NCBI GenBank assembly: GCA_934678955.1
Contig: CAKUSI010000009.1
Coordinates: 1-30,690 of the forward strand
DNA: 30,690 nt
DNA from: an uncultured Austwickia sp.
GTDB taxonomy: Bacteria > Actinomycetota > Actinomycetes > Actinomycetales > Dermatophilaceae
Direction of reading: 5' to 3'
Shown here: positions 7,389 through 15,897 of the stretch, in pieces
How the letters are laid out: every line of letters begins with the position of its first letter
How positions within the stretch are numbered: the stretch's first letter is position 1
Notes under the pieces: generated by a model
Databases searched by the model: none
The model's input: only the letters and a program-made list of their open reading frames with translations
What the model was told of the DNA's origin: nothing
Translations under genes and position numbers: made by a program

Positions 7389-8771
7389 TCAGGGCAGGGC
7401 CAGCCCGAGGCGCGGGTAGAGCAGGTCGTAGCCCTTGTCCAGGGCCTGGTACATCGCCTCGGAGCCATGCCCACCGCTCGGGAACTCCAGCGCGATCGTG
7501 TGCGCGCCGTCGCGCCGGGCCGCCTCGACGATCCGGCGCACCCCCGCCAGGTGCGCGTCGTCGTCCAGGGCCACCGAATAGACCGCCCAGGTCCCGCGCA
7601 GGTCCGCGCCCTCGTAGATGCGCGGCAGACGCTCCGCGTCGTAGGCGACCTGGTCGCCGCCGAAGTAGTCCGCCAGCGTCCGGTCCGGGTAGTCCGAGCC
7701 GGGGAACTCCTCGGGGCTGATCGACAGCACGTTGCCCCACACGTCCGGGTGCCGGGCGAAGAACCGCGCCGAGCAGAGCCCGCCGTTGGAGTAGCCGGAC
7801 ACCATCCACCCCTCGCGCTTCGCGCTGACGCGCAGGTGTTCGCGGATCCAGGCCACCACGTCGGTGTTGACATACGTCTCGACGTTGCCGAAGTACGTGG
7901 TGTCCATGCACAGCGTGTCCGCCATCGACTCCCCGGACTGGTCGGCCACCACCACGATCGGCGCGAGCCCGCCGTGCGCAGCGGCCTTCACGTCCAGGTA
8001 GTCGGCCACGTAGTTGACGTCCGGGGACCCCGGCTGGCCCATCATCATGACGACGACCGGAAGCACCGGGGGATCCTCGACGAGCGCCGCCGGCGGCAGG
8101 TAGAGCCCGGCGGGGCGCGCGGTGAAGCCGGAGACGGTGCCCGGGATCACGACCGCGCTTCGTCGCCCGACCGTCGGCATGCCGGGCGGGGGGTCCCAGG
8201 TGCGCGCGAGCGGCCCTTCTGGCTGCTCGTCGGGTGCCACGGGCCGGGCGAGTTCGTCCTCGTCCAGCACCGGCACGGTCGGCTTGCCCAGCAGGGCGCC
8301 GACGCTGGTCAGGACCCCGTATGCCGCGTTGACCCCCAGTGCACCCGCGACGAGGATCGGGAGGACGGCCAGCGTCGCCGCAACGCCGCGCCACCAAACC
8401 CGCCGCCGAGTGGCCGACGATCGGCCCGGATGGAGCCCGCGGCGCAGCCTGGTCAGGTTCGCGCCGACCAGGCCCAGGCCCGCGAACGCCGCCACCAGCC
8501 AGACCCGCGCGCTGGTCGGCAGACCGCCGGGCACCTGGCCCGCGAGGACGTCGACGATCAGGATCGCGAGGGCGCCCAGCGCCGCGCCGCCGGCCGTCCA
8601 CGCCGCTGCCCAGGCCGACCACCTCGGGACGCCGCGCCGCCAGGCCAGCAGGGCGAGCGTGAGCACGAACGCGGCGGTGACGACCGTCCGTGAGACACCC
8701 GTGGTGATCGGCAGGGACAGCACCGAGAGCATCCAGGGCTCCTGCCAGATCCCGTAGCCCGCGCGGATCAT
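7389..8771 (-). CDS. Membrane-anchored alpha/beta-hydrolase (esterase D family)
   Basis: This 460-residue protein has an N-terminal membrane part of about four helices (residues 12-150), a short linker, and an esterase-D/PF00756-like alpha/beta-hydrolase domain (about 200-460). The nucleophile elbow is GYSNG with Ser328, and the catalytic His is in SGGHGSE (His435). An acidic partner is plausible in VALDDDAH near 401-407. The catalytic domain is probably outside the membrane. Its ATG overlaps the stop of the upstream MprF-like synthase by 4 bases (ATGA), implying coupled translation. In C. glutamicum and P. aeruginosa, aminoacyl-lipid synthases are, as I recall, encoded next to esterases, and the Pseudomonas one hydrolyses alanyl-phosphatidylglycerol. 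An aminoacyl-lipid hydrolase role is therefore the leading inference. Confidence 0.85.
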   Translation of the reverse strand: MIRAGYGIWQEPWMLSVLSLPITTGVSRTVVTAAFVLTLALLAWRRGVPRWSAWAAAWTAGGAALGALAILIVDVLAGQVPGGLPTSARVWLVAAFAGLGLVGANLTRLRRGLHPGRSSATRRRVWWRGVAATLAVLPILVAGALGVNAAYGVLTSVGALLGKPTVPVLDEDELARPVAPDEQPEGPLARTWDPPPGMPTVGRRSAVVIPGTVSGFTARPAGLYLPPAALVEDPPVLPVVVMMMGQPGSPDVNYVADYLDVKAAAHGGLAPIVVVADQSGESMADTLCMDTTYFGNVETYVNTDVVAWIREHLRVSAKREGWMVSGYSNGGLCSARFFARHPDVWGNVLSISPEEFPGSDYPDRTLADYFGGDQVAYDAERLPRIYEGADLRGTWAVYSVALDDDAHLAGVRRIVEAARRDGAHTIALEFPSGGHGSEAMYQALDKGYDLLYPRLGLALP

Positions 8772-11329
8772 GAGCCCGTCCCTCGGAGCTGGCTGCGCAT
8801 CGCCCAGGCGACCTCCAGCGGGGAGTCGGACAGGTAAGCGCGGGCGACGGCATGGCCGATGGCGGGAAGGACGGCCGGGTCGGGATAGACGAGCCACAGG
8901 GAGCGATAGCGCGGCTGGAACTTCGACTTGAAGCGCAACAGTGAGCGGAACCCGTACACCGGTTCCAACTGACGCCCGAGGCGGTCGAGGATCGCGGTGA
9001 GCGGCCCGCCGAAGCCGCTCGGCGAGGGCGATTCGGCGACACGGGCGAGCGGCGCCCCCGAGAGGCTCAGCTCCACATACCCCTCCTCCTTGAGGTCCAG
9101 CGCGGCCTGGCCGATCAGCACCTCCATCGCGAACCTGAAGCCGCCGGACCGGCGGCGCATGAAGTCCAGCGTCCAGCCGACCCGCGCACCGCCTCGGTGG
9201 ATCGGCAGCCACGAGGCGACGGCGTCGATCCGACCCGCGGCGTCGAGGCAGAGCAGCAACCGGACGTCCGGGTCGTCGAGTTCCTCCAGGCCGCCCAGGG
9301 TGAAGCCCATCTCGGGCAGGGTCTGCTCGGCCACCCACGCGGCCGAGATCTCCCGGACCTGGAGTCGCTGCGCGACGGACAATTCGTCCCAGGTGGCCCA
9401 GCGGGTGGTGAGCCCCTCCTTGCGGGCGTGGTTGAACGCGGTCCGGACGTCCTGGAACTTCTTGCCCTTGAACGCAAGGTCGGGTAGGTCCAGCACCGCC
9501 TCCTCGGCGATCGGCACGCGCTCCCAGCCTCGGCCCGCCAGGGCGTCGGCGAGCTCGGTGGTGGCCGAGTAGAAGCAGACGGTCCAGCCATGCTGATCGA
9601 CGAAGGCGAGGAACTCCTCCAGGACGGCGTCGGCCGCCTCCGACGGCCCGACCGGGTCGCCGGTCGTCAGCACGACGCCGCCGGTGCGGCGGTAGGGGAC
9701 GTATGAGGCGCCGTCGGTGCTGAACCAGTGCAGGTTGCCCTCCCACAGCCCCATCCAGGCCAGCGAGCTCCCGCCGTGGCGCACCAGGATGTCGCGGGCC
9801 CGGGCGATCTCCGCGGTGGCGGGCACGCTGCGGGCGAGGCTGACCAGCAGGGCCAGGATGATCGCGACCCAGGTCAGGACTCCGACCCAGGAGTAGAGCG
9901 CTGTGGCCGCCGGGCCGAGCGGGAGCAGCGTCGGGAAGGCGTCGGCGAGCGGCAGGAGGTATTCGAGGGGCACGAGCCGGCGCGGCGCATCCCAGAGCAG
10001 CCGTCCCGCCGTCGCGGGCTCGGTCCACTGGTCGGCGACCGCGAGCCCGCCGAGGACGTACGCGACGACGAGCGCCCCCAAGGCCGCCGCGATCCGCGCC
10101 GCGAGCCGCGGGACCACTCCCGGCGGCGAGGCGACGCCGAACCGGCCCCACGCGCGGATCAGCACCGTGATCACCACGAGGGGGGCGAGGCAGGGGAGGA
10201 CGACGGTGACGACGTCGCCGACGCCCACCTGCGTGTCGTCGTCCCCGACCACCGAGACCAGCAGGCCAGCGAACGTCTCGACGAAGAAGACCGCGAGGAC
10301 GCCCTGCACGACCGTGGCGAGCCACCAGGCGCTGCGCCGACCGCGTCGCAACCCGAGGGACGCCACCAGCAGGAGCGCCGTCGGGACGCAGGTCAGCAGC
10401 AGCAACCCGGGGTTGGGATCGGCCGTGAGCCGCAGGACCGCGCAATCGCGCAGCGCCTCGTCTGGAGGGCAACCACCGGAGATCTGGGCGACCGCCTCCG
10501 GGTCGGGCGCAGCGATGAAGGCCCCGAGGATGGACAACGGCCCGTCCCCGAAGCCGAGCATCGCTCCGATCAGCGGGCCGACGCCGCTGGCGGCGACGAC
10601 GAGCGCGACCAGGACCCGGCGCTCATAGAGCGACCCCCGCGGGTTCACCTCCGGGCGGCGACGCCGGATCACCACCTCCCCGAACAGCAGACCGACGGCC
10701 GCCCCGGTCAGGGCGAAGAGCGAGACCGAGCCACCGTGGTACAGGACGGCGGTGACCAGGATCGTCCCCGCGCTGACGCGCAGGCGGCGGCGCCACAGCC
10801 GCGGGAGACAGGAGGTGGCCGCGGCCGCCGCGGCGAGGAACCCGATCGCGGGTCCGGGGATCGCGCTCGACTCGATGTCCGCGGACCACTCGGGGAATAC
10901 GTCGGCGAAGGCCGCGCCGAAGGAGCCGGTGAGGATCGTGGCCCCGACCTGGCCGAACAGAACGCTGAACAGCAGCGTCACGCGGCCGAGGAGTCGCTCG
11001 CTCGGCGGCCCGAGCACGGCGAGCGCGGCGAGGTTCCAGAGCAGGGCCGGGGTCACCGGCGCATTGAGCGGGCCGGTGGGCAGCAGCAGGCTGGTCAGCG
11101 GCGTCCAGGGCGCCGACCCGGCGCTGCCCGGCCGGACCAGCGCGGCGTCGAGGGTCTCACGCGCGGCCATCGGCAGGAGATGGACCGCGACGGCGACCGC
11201 CACCAGCCAGACGAGGCAGGCTGTGGTCAGCGGCGCGGCGCGCAGGGCCACCAGGGCACGGGAGGCGACGGTCCGCGCGAGGAGGCCGATCCCGCCCGTG
11301 GACCGCGACTGATCGCCGTCCCCCTCCAT
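8768..11329 (-). CDS. mprF: MprF-like aminoacyl-lipid synthase (DUF2156 with multipass N-terminus)
   Basis: This 853-residue protein has a large hydrophobic N-terminal half (about 20-500, a dozen or so helices with a rhomboid-like appearance in the first 270 residues). A cytosolic C-terminal DUF2156/GNAT-like domain follows (about 505-850). The latter shows family segments such as FKGKKFQDVRTAFNHARKEG and GWTLDFMRRR. Such enzymes transfer Lys, Ala or Arg from tRNA to phosphatidylglycerol or diacylglycerol, lowering membrane negative charge and raising resistance to cationic peptides. The amino acid used cannot be read from sequence. ATG 11329 is preferred over GTG 11362 because aggagg precedes it by six bases. 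There is no LysRS domain, unlike mycobacterial LysX. It overlaps the downstream esterase gene. Confidence 0.87.
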   Translation of the reverse strand: MEGDGDQSRSTGGIGLLARTVASRALVALRAAPLTTACLVWLVAVAVAVHLLPMAARETLDAALVRPGSAGSAPWTPLTSLLLPTGPLNAPVTPALLWNLAALAVLGPPSERLLGRVTLLFSVLFGQVGATILTGSFGAAFADVFPEWSADIESSAIPGPAIGFLAAAAAATSCLPRLWRRRLRVSAGTILVTAVLYHGGSVSLFALTGAAVGLLFGEVVIRRRRPEVNPRGSLYERRVLVALVVAASGVGPLIGAMLGFGDGPLSILGAFIAAPDPEAVAQISGGCPPDEALRDCAVLRLTADPNPGLLLLTCVPTALLLVASLGLRRGRRSAWWLATVVQGVLAVFFVETFAGLLVSVVGDDDTQVGVGDVVTVVLPCLAPLVVITVLIRAWGRFGVASPPGVVPRLAARIAAALGALVVAYVLGGLAVADQWTEPATAGRLLWDAPRRLVPLEYLLPLADAFPTLLPLGPAATALYSWVGVLTWVAIILALLVSLARSVPATAEIARARDILVRHGGSSLAWMGLWEGNLHWFSTDGASYVPYRRTGGVVLTTGDPVGPSEAADAVLEEFLAFVDQHGWTVCFYSATTELADALAGRGWERVPIAEEAVLDLPDLAFKGKKFQDVRTAFNHARKEGLTTRWATWDELSVAQRLQVREISAAWVAEQTLPEMGFTLGGLEELDDPDVRLLLCLDAAGRIDAVASWLPIHRGGARVGWTLDFMRRRSGGFRFAMEVLIGQAALDLKEEGYVELSLSGAPLARVAESPSPSGFGGPLTAILDRLGRQLEPVYGFRSLLRFKSKFQPRYRSLWLVYPDPAVLPAIGHAVARAYLSDSPLEVAWAMRSQLRGTGS

Positions 11330-11427
11330 GCCCGCCTCCTGCTCCCGCTGCCGCGGCGCCACTGTACGGCCCCGACGTCATGATCCCGCGGCCCGCGACC
11401 GCCAGATCGACCCGGGAGCCGTGAGCC

Positions 11428-12426
11428 TTAACGGATCGTCGCGCCGTGGGGATCGTCACGGGCCCACCGTTGCGCCACCACCGCGCAGGCCATCAGTTGC
11501 AGTTGGTGGAACAGCATGAGCGGAAGCACCAGCAGCCCGACCGGCTGCCCGGGGAACAGCACCACGGCCATCGGGAGCCCCGTCGCCAGCGACTTCTTCG
11601 TGCCGCAGAACTGGATCGCGATCTGGTCGCCACGGTCGAACCGGAGCGCTCGCGCGACCGCGAGGGTCCCCCACAGCACCGCCGCCAGCAGGACCAGCAG
11701 GATCGCCGTGAGCACGCCGATGTCGGCCCATCCGACCGTCGACCACATCCTTTCCACCATGCCTTTGCTGAACGCGGCATAGACGACGAGCACGATCACC
11801 CCACGATCCACATACTTCAGCCAGCGGTGGTTGGCCGCGAGCCACCCGGCGCTCCAGCGCCTGCTGAGCTGGCCGAGCACGAACGGGATCAGCAGTTGCA
11901 GGACCAGGTCGAGGATCGCGCCCCCCTGGAGTTCCAGCCGCGCTCCACTCGCGAGCAACACCAGGACGAGCAACGGGGTCAGCACGACACCGAGCAGGTT
12001 GCTCACCGAAGCGCTCACGATGGCCCCCGCCACGTTGCCCCCGGCGATCGACGTGAACGCGATCGAGGACTGCACGGTCGAGGGGATCGCGCAGAGGAAC
12101 AGAATGCCGGCGTACAGCTCCGGGCTCAGCGCCCGCCCCTGCAGGGGCAGCAAGGCCAGCCCGAGCAGCGGGAACACCAGGTAGGTGAACGCCAGGATCA
12201 CCGCGTGCAGCCGCCAGTGCGCGAGGCCCGCGAGGGCCTCGGCGGGCGCCAGCCGGCCGCCGTACATGAAGAACAGCACCGCGATGAGCACCCGGATCGC
12301 CCAGTCCAGGCCATGCGCCGCCCCGCCCGTCGCGGGCAGCAGGGTGGCGACCCCGACCGCGAGGAGAATCGCGAGCAGGAATCCGTCCGGCCGCCACCGG
12401 GAGGTCCAGGCGGGCAGGCGGCTCAC
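11428..12426 (-). CDS. SBF-like (bile acid:sodium symporter superfamily) transporter
   Basis: This 332-residue membrane protein has about ten helices and belongs to the SBF-like/SLC10A7-type branch (PF13593). Recognisable segments are CAIPSTVQSSIAFTSIAGGN near the first crossing motif and CGTKKSLATGLPMA near the second, which in the family form the Na+/substrate region. The substrate is unknown; bile acid transport is not implied. The GTG start at 12426 overlaps the ku stop by 4 bases (GTGA), so the protein is made with Ku. The hydrophobic length is typical, with no frameshift. A 98-base gap separates it from the mprF-like gene. Confidence 0.9.
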   Translation of the reverse strand: MSRLPAWTSRWRPDGFLLAILLAVGVATLLPATGGAAHGLDWAIRVLIAVLFFMYGGRLAPAEALAGLAHWRLHAVILAFTYLVFPLLGLALLPLQGRALSPELYAGILFLCAIPSTVQSSIAFTSIAGGNVAGAIVSASVSNLLGVVLTPLLVLVLLASGARLELQGGAILDLVLQLLIPFVLGQLSRRWSAGWLAANHRWLKYVDRGVIVLVVYAAFSKGMVERMWSTVGWADIGVLTAILLVLLAAVLWGTLAVARALRFDRGDQIAIQFCGTKKSLATGLPMAVVLFPGQPVGLLVLPLMLFHQLQLMACAVVAQRWARDDPHGATIR

Positions 12427-13415
12427 TGCGCCGAGGCTCTTGGCACGGACTTCTCGGTGTCCGTGGTGTTGGCCGTCTTCTTGCTGGCCGTCTTCTTGCT
12501 GGCCGCCTTCTTCGCGGCTGCCTTCTTGGCCGCCGCGCGTGGCGAGACGGCCCTCGCCGCGGGCGGGGTCCCGGAGTCGCCCTCCTCGTCGGCCGCACCC
12601 TTCGTGCCGCTCTCGCCGTCGGCGGCCGCCGCCTGCCCGCGCGCCGCCTTGGCCCGCTCGACCGACGCCTGCAGCGCGGCGAGCAGGTCCACGACCTGGC
12701 CGGTGGACTCCTCCGGCTCGGCGGGCTCGGCCACCTCGCCGCCCGCGACCTTCGCCTCGACCAGCTCCTCGACGGCCTTGACGTAGTCGTCCTCGTAGTC
12801 GTCAGGGTCGAACTCGTCCGCGAGCGACTCGACCAGCAGGTCGGCCATCGCGACCTCGCGCTTCGTCGGTTCGGGGACGTCGGTGAGCACGTCGAAGTCC
12901 GCCGCGCGGATCTCGTCCGGCCACAGCAGGGTCTGCAGGACGATCACGTCGCCCCGGGCCCGCAGCACGGCCATCGTCATCCGCTGGCGCACGCTGACGG
13001 TGGCGACGGCCACGCGGTCGGTGTCCCGCAATGCCTGCAGCAGGAGCGCGTACTGCTTGGCCGCCTGCTTCTCGGGCTCCAGGTAATAGGAGCGGTCCAG
13101 CCAGATCGGGTCGATCTGGTCGGCGGGCACGAACTTCTCGACCGAGATCTCCTTGCTCGAGCGGTTCGGGAGCGAGGCCAGGTCCGTCTCGGTCAGGACG
13201 ACCATGCGTCCGTCCTGCGTCTCATACCCCTTCGCGATGTCCGCGTACGCGACCTCCTCGCCGTCGGCTTCCGCGACCCTGCGGTAGCGGACGCGGGACC
13301 CGTCGCTGGCCCGCACCTGACGGAACTGCAAGTCGTGGCTCTCCGTCGCCGAGTACATCCGGACCGGCACGGTCACCAGGCCGAACGAGACGGCCCCCTT
13401 CCACATCGCGCGCAC
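12423..13415 (-). CDS. ku: Non-homologous end joining protein Ku
   Basis: This is a 330-residue bacterial Ku, a homodimeric ring that binds DNA double-strand ends and recruits LigD. The core Ku domain runs from MRAMWKGAVSFGLVTVPV to about residue 255. After it comes an acidic stretch and then a Lys/Ala-rich tail with AAKKAAAKKAASKK repeats, the extended C-terminus seen in many actinomycete Ku proteins that adds DNA binding. The GTG at 13415 is chosen because it yields the family N-terminus MRAMWKG; ATG 13406 is an alternative. It is divergent from the ligase gene across about 105 bases. The stop overlaps the start of the SBF-like gene, an unrelated partner. Confidence 0.96.
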   Translation of the reverse strand: MRAMWKGAVSFGLVTVPVRMYSATESHDLQFRQVRASDGSRVRYRRVAEADGEEVAYADIAKGYETQDGRMVVLTETDLASLPNRSSKEISVEKFVPADQIDPIWLDRSYYLEPEKQAAKQYALLLQALRDTDRVAVATVSVRQRMTMAVLRARGDVIVLQTLLWPDEIRAADFDVLTDVPEPTKREVAMADLLVESLADEFDPDDYEDDYVKAVEELVEAKVAGGEVAEPAEPEESTGQVVDLLAALQASVERAKAARGQAAAADGESGTKGAADEEGDSGTPPAARAVSPRAAAKKAAAKKAASKKTASKKTANTTDTEKSVPRASAQ

Positions 13416-13520
13416 CCGCCCATCGTGACACGGCTCCCGCCCGGCGCACCCCCGCGTCCCTTCGGGCGCCCGCTCACCCGACGCGACGCGCGTCCGCTTC
13501 GCGTCGTGAATGATGGGCCC

Positions 13521-14504
13521 ATGCTGCCGATGCTGGCCGTCCGGGCGACCAGGCCCCCGGCAGGTCCCGAGTGGGTCCACGAGGTGAAGTGGGACGGGAT
13601 GCGCGCGATGGCGGATCTGCGGGACGGCCGCGTTCGCCTCTCCAGCCGCAGCGGCGCCGACGCCACCGACCGGTTCCCGGAGCTGGCGCGGCTCGGCGAG
13701 CAGCACGAGGACGTCCTCTTGGACGGCGAGCTGTGCTCCCTGCACCGCGGGGTGCCCTCGTTCGCCTCCCTCGCCGAGCGGATCCCCGTGAAGGACCGGG
13801 CGACAGCGCTGGCGTTGGCCCAGGTCGAGCCGGTCACATACCTGATCTTCGACCTGTTGCGCCTGAACGGCACGGAGCTCACGACACTGCCCTGGCGCAA
13901 GCGTCGCGAGCTGCTCGAACGGCTCGACCTACATGGGCCGCGGTGGTCCGTCCCGGGGGTGCACGCCGACGGCGAGGCGCTCTTCGCGGCGACCCACGAC
14001 CAGGGCCTGGAAGGCACGGTCAGCAAGCGGCGGGACTCGATCTACCTGCCCGGCCAGCGCAGCCAGAACTGGCTGAAGGCGCCGCACCGGCCGCAGCTCT
14101 CCTGCCTGGTCGGAGGCTGGACCGCCGAGCCCGGTTCCACGAGCCGGATCGGGTCGTTGCTGGTGGGCCGCCCGACGCCGGGCGGGATGCGGTATGTGGG
14201 ACGCGTCGCCGACGGCCTCGCCGAGCGCAGCCAGGTCGACCTGATGGCCGAGCTGCGCCCTCGGCGGCGCGCGACCAGCCCGTTCTCCGAGGACCTGACC
14301 GCCGTGGACCTGACCGCCGTCGACAGCGCCGACGTCACCTGGGTGGAACCGGTCGTGGTCGTCGACGTCCGCTCGCTGGGCATGGCGGGTCTGTCCGGCG
14401 CCGGCAAGCTCCGGCGGCCGAGTTACCTGCGGATGCGGCCGGACCTGAACCGCGACGCGCTCCTGGAGGAGTGGGACACCGAGTCCGGATGGTGGGGCAC
14501 GTGA
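13521..14504 (+). CDS. ligD: ATP-dependent DNA ligase, LigD ligase-domain type
   Basis: This 327-residue ligase seals nicks in NHEJ. The nucleotidyl-transfer motif I is EVKWDG with the adenylated Lys23. Motif III is in YLIFDLLRL, motif IV is EGTVSKR (Glu164) and motif V is NWLKAP. The OB-fold domain follows (from about residue 195) and ends with the family-typical LRRPSYLRMRPD segment. It corresponds to the ligase module alone, with neither polymerase nor phosphoesterase fused. ATG 13521 is the first good start; a GTG at 13506 is also possible. It shares the promoter region with ku in the opposite direction, and the polymerase gene lies 64 bases downstream. Confidence 0.93.
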   Translation: MLPMLAVRATRPPAGPEWVHEVKWDGMRAMADLRDGRVRLSSRSGADATDRFPELARLGEQHEDVLLDGELCSLHRGVPSFASLAERIPVKDRATALALAQVEPVTYLIFDLLRLNGTELTTLPWRKRRELLERLDLHGPRWSVPGVHADGEALFAATHDQGLEGTVSKRRDSIYLPGQRSQNWLKAPHRPQLSCLVGGWTAEPGSTSRIGSLLVGRPTPGGMRYVGRVADGLAERSQVDLMAELRPRRRATSPFSEDLTAVDLTAVDSADVTWVEPVVVVDVRSLGMAGLSGAGKLRRPSYLRMRPDLNRDALLEEWDTESGWWGT

Positions 14505-14568
14505 GTCTGCCCCCCGGCGGAGGCCGGCCCGCTCGTCGAACTCCCGACCCGGCCGCTCCCCCGGCCCG

Positions 14569-15474
14569 GTGACGGAGCCGCCACGGATCCGGGTGTCCGT
14601 CGGGGACCGGACGCTGGTGCTGTCGAGCCTCGACAAGGTGCTCTACCCGGCGACGGGCACCACGAAGGCCGAGGTGCTCGCCTACCTGGCCGCCGTGTCC
14701 CCGGCGTTGCTGGCGCAGCTCGCCGACCGACCGGTCACGCGCGTGCGCTGGCCGCACGGGACCGCCGACCACTCCTTCTTCGAGAAGAACGCGCCCGCCG
14801 GGACGCCCGCCTGGATCCCCACCGTCACCCTCGACTCGCCGGGGTCGCGCCGTGGCGAGCGGGTGCGCTATCCGCTCGTGCGCGAGTTGGCCGCTCTGAC
14901 GTGGCTGGCGAACCTGTCCGCCCTCGAACTGCACGTGCCGCAGTGGCGGGTCGACGCCGAGGGCCGCGAGCTGCCGTCGGATCGTCTCGTGGTGGACCTG
15001 GACCCGGGGGCGCCCGCCGGGCTCACCGAGTGCGCGCAGGTGGCCCTGCTGGCCCGCGACGAGCTCGCCGACGCCGGCTTCGGGCCGGTCGTTCCGGTCA
15101 CGAGCGGGAGCAAAGGCCTCCAGCTGTATGCGGGCCTGCCGGCGGATCACGGGGGCGATGAAGACTTCACCCGTGCGAGCGCCCAGGCGATCGCGCAGCG
15201 CCTGGCCGGGGCGCACTCGCGGCTCGTCGTGGCGTCGATGACCAAGTCGCAGCGTCGCGGAAGGGTCTTGTTCGACTGGTCCCAGAACACCAGGGCGAAG
15301 ACGACGATCTGTCCCTACTCGCTGCGCGGCAAGGGCCAGGCGCCGTTCGTGGCTGCGCCGCGGGACTGGCGGGAGATCGAGCAGGGGGCGGTCTCCGGTT
15401 CGTTGCGCCAGCTCACGCCCGACGAAGTGGTGGCGCGGCTCGCGGACGGCGACCCGATGGCGCTTCTCACCTGA
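14569..15474 (+). CDS. NHEJ primase-polymerase, LigD polymerase-domain type
   Basis: This 301-residue stand-alone archaeo-eukaryotic primase-type polymerase is equivalent to LigD PolDom. It fills gaps at broken ends, often adding ribonucleotides. It begins RVSVGDRTLVLSSLDKVLYP, the usual start of PolDom. The catalytic DxD is in VVDLDPG (Asp143, Asp145). Other family segments are VTSGSKGLQLY, MTKSQRRGRVLFDW and TICPYSLRG. The start is a GTG at 14569. The adjacent ligase and divergent ku make the pathway assignment firm. A hairpin terminator follows the stop. Confidence 0.93.
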   Translation: MTEPPRIRVSVGDRTLVLSSLDKVLYPATGTTKAEVLAYLAAVSPALLAQLADRPVTRVRWPHGTADHSFFEKNAPAGTPAWIPTVTLDSPGSRRGERVRYPLVRELAALTWLANLSALELHVPQWRVDAEGRELPSDRLVVDLDPGAPAGLTECAQVALLARDELADAGFGPVVPVTSGSKGLQLYAGLPADHGGDEDFTRASAQAIAQRLAGAHSRLVVASMTKSQRRGRVLFDWSQNTRAKTTICPYSLRGKGQAPFVAAPRDWREIEQGAVSGSLRQLTPDEVVARLADGDPMALLT

Positions 15475-15488
15475 GGTGCGGCCTGCGA

Positions 15489-15532
15489 CGCGGCGGTCGA
15501 CCCTTCCCCTGACGGAAGGGCCGACCGCCGCG
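15489..15532. terminator. Bidirectional terminator between polymerase gene and lsr2
   Basis: This is a 19-bp inverted repeat (cgcggcggtcgacccttcc / ggaagggccgaccgccgcg) with a single mismatch and a 6-base loop. It sits 14 bases after the polymerase stop and 35 bases past the lsr2 stop. It can serve both convergent transcripts. Confidence 0.85.
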
Positions 15533-15567
15533 ATGACCGAGGTGTCGGCCGATGGAACGACGTCAGC

Positions 15568-15897
15568 TCAGCTGTTCGCCTTGTCGTAGGCCTCCTGCAG
15601 CTCCCGCGACACGCGTCCGCGATCGCTCACCTGGAAGCCGTTGGCGCGACCCCACTGCCGGATCTCGTTGAGGTCCTGGCGGGACGGGCCGGACCCGGGC
15701 CGGCGGCCCGTGATCTTGCGACCGCCGGCACGACGGGCGTGGCCGATCCACGTCGACAGTGAATTGCGCAGCTCCGATGCGTTGTCCTCGGATAGATCGA
15801 TCTCATAGGAGACCCCGTCAAGACCGAAGGACACCGTCTCCCGGGCCTCGTTGCCGTCGATGTCATCCACCAACAGCACCTGCACGCGCTGTGCCAT
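15568..15897 (-). CDS. lsr2: Nucleoid-associated silencer Lsr2
   Basis: This 109-residue protein is the actinomycete analogue of H-NS. The N-terminal dimerisation domain begins MAQRVQVLLVDDIDGNEA. The C-terminal domain (about 70-109) has NEIRQWGRANGFQVSDRGRVS, with the RGR minor-groove clamp that binds AT-rich DNA and silences foreign genes. ATG 15897 is chosen because it gives the standard N-terminus and has ggagagagg upstream; an upstream in-frame extension is not family-like. The upstream region is of lower GC than its surroundings, which would suit Lsr2 autoregulation (inference). In mycobacteria lsr2 is followed directly by clpC, but here 9 kb intervene. Confidence 0.97.
   Translation of the reverse strand: MAQRVQVLLVDDIDGNEARETVSFGLDGVSYEIDLSEDNASELRNSLSTWIGHARRAGGRKITGRRPGSGPSRQDLNEIRQWGRANGFQVSDRGRVSRELQEAYDKANS

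Noticed and set aside
9728..11383. Long plus-strand frame opposite the mprF-like gene
   Set aside because: Low-complexity Arg/Gly/Asp/Gln composition mirrors the membrane half of the real gene.
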